64,000 nt of DNA from the NCBI RefSeq assembly GCF_014654675.1, contig NZ_BNBC01000030.1, forward strand, positions 58,849 to 122,848, in the 5' to 3' direction. Shown piece by piece: positions 60,211-64,000 of this stretch. The stretch comes from Streptomyces spiralis. GTDB lineage: Bacteria > Actinomycetota > Actinomycetes > Streptomycetales > Streptomycetaceae. Position 1 is the first letter of the stretch, and each line of letters opens with the position of its first letter. A program made the translations under genes and the position numbers. The notes below the pieces were generated by a model. It had not been told where the DNA came from. It did no database searches and saw only the letters and a list, made by a program, of their open reading frames with translations.

Positions 60211-60465
60211 CGTTTCAGAATGAGGGTGCTGGCTGTTCGTCATCGAGTCTTTGAAGCACCTGCGTGAAGTCAGCGGCGTCGAGCAGGCCGGCGAGTACCT
60301 GGATCATTTTGTCGATGCCAGGATCCCGGACTATCAGTCCGTCAGAACACCAGAAGTAGCGGCCGCTCGACTCCTCGCCTGATGGGGGTGCGGGTCCCGG
60401 TGAACGTGGACAGTGAGGGAGTCTCGCGTGCCCGGAGGGTTCCGGTCGCTCACGGAGGGGTCCCC
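60211..60465. other. Short gene-free gap with a possible gene end
   Basis: On the minus strand a frame ends with GLIVRDPGIDKMIQVLAGLL and QRLDDEQPAPSF, which reads like genuine protein but has no clear start or family. It may be the tail of a lost gene displaced by the IS5 remnant. Confidence 0.3.
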
Positions 60466-61065
60466 TCACGCCCGCAATCCGTCCACTGCCGTGTCGATCG
60501 CTGCCAGGGCTGCCGTCCTGTCGAGCCCCGCCCTCGATACGAGCGAGAGGCCCTGGACGACATAGAGCAGGAGCTGCGCCTGTGCCTCGGGGGGGTGGGT
60601 GTCCGTGACCTCTCCGGCGGCCTGTGCGCGGCGGAGTGCGCCGGCGAGGATGTCGGTGAACCGGCGGTACGAGCGGGTGACGATTTTCGTGGCTTCGCTG
60701 TCCTGGGGGACGAGTTCGGCGGTCGTGTTGCCGACGAGGCAGCCCTGCGGCACGCCCCTGTCGGAGATCAGTTCGTCCAGCCGCGCGGGATGGGTCAGGA
60801 TCTCACGGAGGGCGGGCAGGAGCGGGCTGGTGTCGAGTGCGGTGATCAGGTGCCGCTCGTACACCTCCCAGTAGAGCCTGACGGCTTCGAGGTAGAAGCG
60901 GCGCTTGTCGCCGAATGCGGCGTACAGGCTGCCGCGCTCGACACCCAGCGCGTCGACGAGGTCCTGGATCGACGTCGCTCCGTATCCCCGGGACCAGAAC
61001 AGTTCGAGTGCGCGCTCCAGCGTCTGTTCCTTGTCGAACTCGCGGGGGCGTCCGGTTCGTGCCAC
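60466..61065 (-). CDS. TetR/AcrR family transcriptional regulator, module 2
   Basis: This is a 199-residue protein with a TetR DNA-binding domain at residues about 8-55 (EQTLERALELFWSRGYGATS, then DLVDALGVERGSLYAAFGDK). The C-terminal domain contains VPQGCLVGN with a single cysteine. It resembles the regulator of module 1 in its first 50 residues. It is divergent from an SDR operon, with three copies of its probable half-site between. Confidence 0.94.
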   Translation of the reverse strand: MARTGRPREFDKEQTLERALELFWSRGYGATSIQDLVDALGVERGSLYAAFGDKRRFYLEAVRLYWEVYERHLITALDTSPLLPALREILTHPARLDELISDRGVPQGCLVGNTTAELVPQDSEATKIVTRSYRRFTDILAGALRRAQAAGEVTDTHPPEAQAQLLLYVVQGLSLVSRAGLDRTAALAAIDTAVDGLRA

Positions 61066-61080
61066 GTGCTCGATACTACG

Positions 61081-61136
61081 ACTTCTTGACTAGGCGTTCA
61101 AGAAGTCGTAGCTTCCGCTGTGGCACTTCTTGAACG
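61081..61136. promoter_or_regulatory. TetR operators with ACTTCTTGA half-sites
   Basis: ACTTCTTGA (61081-61089) and TCAAGAAGT (61098-61106) form a perfect dyad with eight bases between, and ACTTCTTGAACG (61125-61136) is an exact inverted copy of 61095-61106. The set lies between the TetR gene (start 61065) and the SDR gene (start 61180). Confidence 0.85.
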
Positions 61137-61179
61137 GATGCACGGAAGTCGGCCCCTGGCCGGCACGAAGGGCGAAGCA

Positions 61180-61929
61180 ATGGAATTTGCAGGCAAGACT
61201 GCACTCGTCACCGGATCCGGCGCCATCGGCGGACTCGGGCACGCGACGGCCAGGGTGCTGGCCGGAGGCGGAGCCGACCTGATCCTGACCGGTACCGATC
61301 CGCAGCGCGGTGCCCAGGTCGTGGAAGACCTTCGCGCAGCCGGTGGCGAGTGCGCCGGGACGGTGCGTTTCGTCCCTGCCGATCTGTCCGACTCGGCGGC
61401 CGTGCGACAGCTGGTCGAGGACGCCGGAGCCGTCGACATCCTGATCAACAACGCGAGCGTGATGACGTTCTCCCCGACAACCGAGCAGGACCTCGCGAGC
61501 TACGACGCCGCCTTCGCGGTCAATGTGCGTGCCCCGTTCCTGCTCACCGCCCTGCTCGCGGAGAAGATGGCCGCGGGCGGCGGCGGCAGCATCGTCAACG
61601 TCAGCTCCACCGCGGCCGGCCTCGGCATGCCGGGCATGGCCGTGTACGGGGCCACCAAGGCGGCGCTCGAATCGCTGACCCGCACCTGGGCGGCGGAATT
61701 CGCCGAGTCCAACGTGCGGGTCAACGCCGTCGCTCCGGGCCCGATGCGCACCTCGAAGGTGGTCGCGGCGATGGGCCCGGACATGGGTGGCATGGGCCTG
61801 ACCACCGCACTCAAGCGCACTTCCGACCCGGCCGAGGTGGCCCACGTGATCGCCTTTCTCGCCAGTGACCGGGCCAGTTACATGACCGGGGCGATCGTGG
61901 CCGCCGACGGTGGCCGCACCGCAATCTGA
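61180..61929 (+). CDS. SDR family oxidoreductase, module 2 first gene
   Basis: This is a 249-residue short-chain dehydrogenase (MEFAGKTALVTGSGAIGGLG) with NNASVM, NVSSTAAG and YGATK. The cofactor loop has an unusual GSGAIGGLG form with an inserted residue. ATG 61180 is chosen because the SDR fold begins there, with AAGGGCGA upstream; an upstream ATG at 61120 would lie inside the operator region. The next SDR gene starts 14 bases after its stop. Confidence 0.93.
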   Translation: MEFAGKTALVTGSGAIGGLGHATARVLAGGGADLILTGTDPQRGAQVVEDLRAAGGECAGTVRFVPADLSDSAAVRQLVEDAGAVDILINNASVMTFSPTTEQDLASYDAAFAVNVRAPFLLTALLAEKMAAGGGGSIVNVSSTAAGLGMPGMAVYGATKAALESLTRTWAAEFAESNVRVNAVAPGPMRTSKVVAAMGPDMGGMGLTTALKRTSDPAEVAHVIAFLASDRASYMTGAIVAADGGRTAI

Positions 61930-61943
61930 AGAGAGACAGAACA

Positions 61944-62693
61944 ATGGATCGTCTTGCAGGAAAGCACGCACTTATCACAGGGGGGACGAGCGGCATCGGC
62001 CTGGAAACGGCCCGCGAATTCCTCGCCGAGGGAGCGACTGTCGCCATCACCGGCCGTTCGCAGCAAAAGCTGGACGAGGCAGCCCGGCAATTGGACGGCC
62101 CGCTGCTGACCATCGCCAGTGACGCCGGCGACGTACCCGGCCAGGCGGCCCTCGCGGCGCGGCTCCGGGAGGAATGGCCGAAGCTCGACATCCTGATGAG
62201 CAACGCAGCCGATATCACCCACCTCCCGATCGAGGCATGGACCGAGGAGGCGTTCGACAGGCTCCTCGCGACCAACCTCAAGTCGCCGTTCTTCCTGATC
62301 AGGGACCTGCTGCCGCTCTTCTCGCAGCAGTCCTCGGTCATCCTCGTCGGCTCGGTCTCCGCGTACATCGGACACGAGAACGCGACGGTCTACGGCGCGG
62401 CCAAGGCGGGCCTGCTCTCCTACACGCGCGGGCTGACCTATGAGCTGAAGGACCGGGGCATCCGCGTCAACGGACTGAGCCCCGGCCCGACGATCACCAA
62501 CGCGTTCGCGCCCCTCGGCCCCGAGCGCCAAGCCGCCCTCTACGAGGAACTCCGGCAGACCGTGCCCCTCCATCGCATCGGCACCGCTACCGAGATGGCG
62601 AAGGCGGCTGTCTACCTTGCCTCGGACGAGTCCGCCTACACCGCAGGGACCGTGCTGCGTGTCGATGGCGGCATCGGGGAGCTTGCCTACTGA
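61944..62693 (+). CDS. SDR family oxidoreductase, module 2 second gene
   Basis: This is a 249-residue short-chain dehydrogenase (MDRLAGKHALITGGTSGIGL) with SNAADITH in place of the usual NNAG, VGSVSA and YGAAK. It follows the first SDR by 14 bases and is surely co-transcribed under the TetR operators. Its last seven bases overlap the convergent amidohydrolase gene. The two SDRs may reduce successive carbonyls of one compound. Confidence 0.93.
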   Translation: MDRLAGKHALITGGTSGIGLETAREFLAEGATVAITGRSQQKLDEAARQLDGPLLTIASDAGDVPGQAALAARLREEWPKLDILMSNAADITHLPIEAWTEEAFDRLLATNLKSPFFLIRDLLPLFSQQSSVILVGSVSAYIGHENATVYGAAKAGLLSYTRGLTYELKDRGIRVNGLSPGPTITNAFAPLGPERQAALYEELRQTVPLHRIGTATEMAKAAVYLASDESAYTAGTVLRVDGGIGELAY

Positions 62694-63673
62694 AGCACCT
62701 GTTCCTGGCGCTTGTCGACGGCGAGCGCGCCGTTCAGAATCACGATGCTGAGGTCGCGGATGTTGCTGATGTCCGCGGTGGGATCGCCCTTCAGCACGAG
62801 CAGGTCGGCGCGCTTGCCGGGGGCCACCGTGCCGAGGTCGGGGCGGAGGCACTGCCGTGCCGCGCCGCTGGTGCCTGCGGTCAGCACCTGGGCGGGCGTC
62901 ATCCCGGCCGCCACCATGAGCTCGGCCTCTTCCAGGGTGTTGGCCCCGAACAGGCCCCGACCGCTGAACGTGTCGCTGCCCAGCGCGATGTGCACGCCGG
63001 CCTGAGCGACCTTCTTGAGATTGCCGCGGGCGTCCGGGTGGGCGTCGTCGATCCAGAGCGTGGGCGTGTAGGTGATGCCGTGTTCGAGCATCAGGTCGAT
63101 GAGCGAGTGGTCGGTGAGGGGCTCGACGGTGACACCGTGCTCCAGGCCGTCCGCTCCAGCCTCGATCGCCTCGCGTGCCGCGGCCTGCTGGGTGGTGTGG
63201 ACGGTGACCCGAAGGCCCCGCTCGTGCCCGGTCTCGATACCCGCCCGTAGAAGATCGAGGGGAAGCCGTTCCAACTCGACACCATCCGGGAAGGCGGGAT
63301 TCTTCCAGAGGTACTTCGGCCCGCCGGAGTGTGCGCACGCACCTTCCGACAGGAGTTTGATCGCGTCCACCTTGCGGTCGGCGAGATGGTGCACCAGGTC
63401 GCGCATCTGCTGCACGCTCTCGACCTCTCCCGTGAAGCGCTCGCGCGCCCAGGGGTTGCCACTGAAGACTGTGGCGGCGGGGTGCCCGTCGCGTCCGGTG
63501 ATGCCGCAACCGGTCGCCAACAGTCGCGGGCCCCGCAGCGTGCACGCGGCGATCTTGGCCCGCGTGTCCAGGATTCCGTCCGTCGGATCGCCCACCGACT
63601 TGATGGTGGTGATCCCGTGGTTGAGGAACAGCCCGAGCTTTCCGGGAAGCCCGTTCTCCTCGAAGGCCCGCAT
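62687..63673 (-). CDS. Amidohydrolase family protein, N-terminally truncated
   Basis: The visible 328 residues match the metal-dependent amidohydrolase barrel from GLFLNHGITTIKSVGDPTDG on. Present are a possible lysine/His site (AIKLLSEGACAHSG), RVTVHTTQQAA and GLEHGVTVE with metal-site histidines, and ALGSDTF with the Asp. The N-terminal strand with the HxH metal pair is absent: homology stops about 40 bases before the IS605-type end at 63722. Without HxH, catalysis is doubtful. It is probably a gene cut by the element. Confidence 0.8.
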   Translation of the reverse strand: MRAFEENGLPGKLGLFLNHGITTIKSVGDPTDGILDTRAKIAACTLRGPRLLATGCGITGRDGHPAATVFSGNPWARERFTGEVESVQQMRDLVHHLADRKVDAIKLLSEGACAHSGGPKYLWKNPAFPDGVELERLPLDLLRAGIETGHERGLRVTVHTTQQAAAREAIEAGADGLEHGVTVEPLTDHSLIDLMLEHGITYTPTLWIDDAHPDARGNLKKVAQAGVHIALGSDTFSGRGLFGANTLEEAELMVAAGMTPAQVLTAGTSGAARQCLRPDLGTVAPGKRADLLVLKGDPTADISNIRDLSIVILNGALAVDKRQEQVLQ

Positions 63674-63721
63674 CGAGTTCGGACCGGAGACCGCGCGCGC
63701 ACGTCGTAGAAGTGGATTTGA

Positions 63722-64000
63722 CTTCCTCCCCCTCGTGAACGAGGGGGATTCCTACGGCTCGCGCCGTGGGGCTTTCTGCTTCACTGCCGACTGCCCGCCC
63801 GGAGTTCTCCGTTGAGGTCTTACACCGGCTCCACAGACAGACACCGCCAGCCCGGCGGCCAGAAGGTTCTTCGCCGCGTTCACGTCCCGGTCATGGGCCG
63901 TGCCACAGCTGTCACACGTCCACGTGCGGACGTTCAGCGGCATCTCCGGCTGGAGGGTGCCGCAGTGGGAGCACAGCTTGGAGGAGGGGAAGAAGCGGTC
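63722..64000 (-). mobile_element. IS605-family element, right end
   Basis: From about 63722 the sequence has the end structure of an IS200/IS605 element: a hairpin (CCCCCTCG 63728-63735, CGAGGGGG 63740-63747) just after the tnpB stop, typical of the right end that also forms the 3' part of the guide RNA. The element runs out of the window on the right. The amidohydrolase sequence stops at its border. Confidence 0.75.
63752..64000 (-). CDS. tnpB: TnpB RNA-guided nuclease (IS605 OrfB), C-terminal part
   Basis: The window holds the last 82 residues, open at the right edge: SSKLCSHCGTLQPEMPLNV, then RTWTCDSCGTAHDRDVNAAK and NLLAAGLAVSVCG. The two CxxC pairs are the TnpB zinc ribbon, and the DRDVNAAKN segment is the last RuvC motif with its aspartate. 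TnpB is an RNA-guided DNA nuclease that helps the element persist. The tail past the zinc ribbon (QSAVKQKAPRREP) is typical. Whether the rest is intact is not visible. Confidence 0.93.
   Translation of the reverse strand, partial: DRFFPSSKLCSHCGTLQPEMPLNVRTWTCDSCGTAHDRDVNAAKNLLAAGLAVSVCGAGVRPQRRTPGGQSAVKQKAPRREP

Noticed and set aside
1..64000. Possible tRNA, rRNA or CRISPR array
   Set aside because: I found no cloverleaf, CCA-type end, rRNA stretch or regularly spaced repeats; the only RNA signal is the IS605 right-end hairpin.

Overview
The window is high-GC actinobacterial DNA, most likely from a Streptomyces. It has GTG and TTG starts, short four-base overlaps between co-directional genes, zinc-free ribosomal protein paralogues around a Zur-type site, an ECF41 sigma factor, a class E (LAxTG) sortase signal, and many one-component regulators beside small redox enzymes. 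The mix of catabolic genes, conflict-type genes and many decayed transposase pieces suggests an accessory chromosome arm rather than the core. I did not identify the species.

Layout. 1-6700: an amine or amino-acid catabolic block with a D-amino-acid-oxidase-type flavoprotein, an XRE-cupin regulator, a flavin monoamine oxidase, a three-part kinase/M23-like/class III aminotransferase and an Lrp regulator. 7500-10650: a small unknown gene, then the divergent zinc-free ribosomal set (S14, L28 | L33, L31, S18) with a CobW-like protein. 10680-19300: a cytidylyltransferase, a chloramphenicol-type exporter with a zinc-ribbon protein, and redox genes with LysR and XRE regulators. 19739-27226: a hydrolase predicted to be sortase-anchored, a G-rich SDR/epimerase pair, and a GntR / unknown / GMC oxidoreductase operon. 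27400-31400: decayed genes (P450, L31, NTF2-like, IS256) around a second zinc-free ribosomal cluster (L33, L36) and a RidA gene.

31550-34532: an ECF41 sigma factor carrying its three signature motifs, a matching promoter just downstream of it, and the oxidoreductase-cupin-carboxymuconolactone decarboxylase operon that the promoter should drive. 34692-37742: MFS, HD-domain and GlxA/AraC genes. 38201-40156: a tight three-gene operon of a 16-cysteine small protein, a Tat-exported protein and a MauE/DoxX membrane protein. 40821-43232: two alpha/beta hydrolases.

43821-57737 is the most unusual part and looks like a conflict island. It has a membrane TIR-WD40 protein whose reading frame now starts inside an IS630 transposase fragment, a DUF4231 membrane protein, a membrane protein of unknown fold, and a four-gene operon of a CHAT protease, a zinc-ribbon protein, a three-TM protein and a 1598-residue TPR protein. 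The CHAT and TPR proteins look like the parts of one normal TPR-CHAT protein encoded separately and rearranged. 57956-62693 holds two similar SDR/TetR modules with strong palindromic operators. The window ends in an amidohydrolase cut by an IS605-type element with the end of tnpB.
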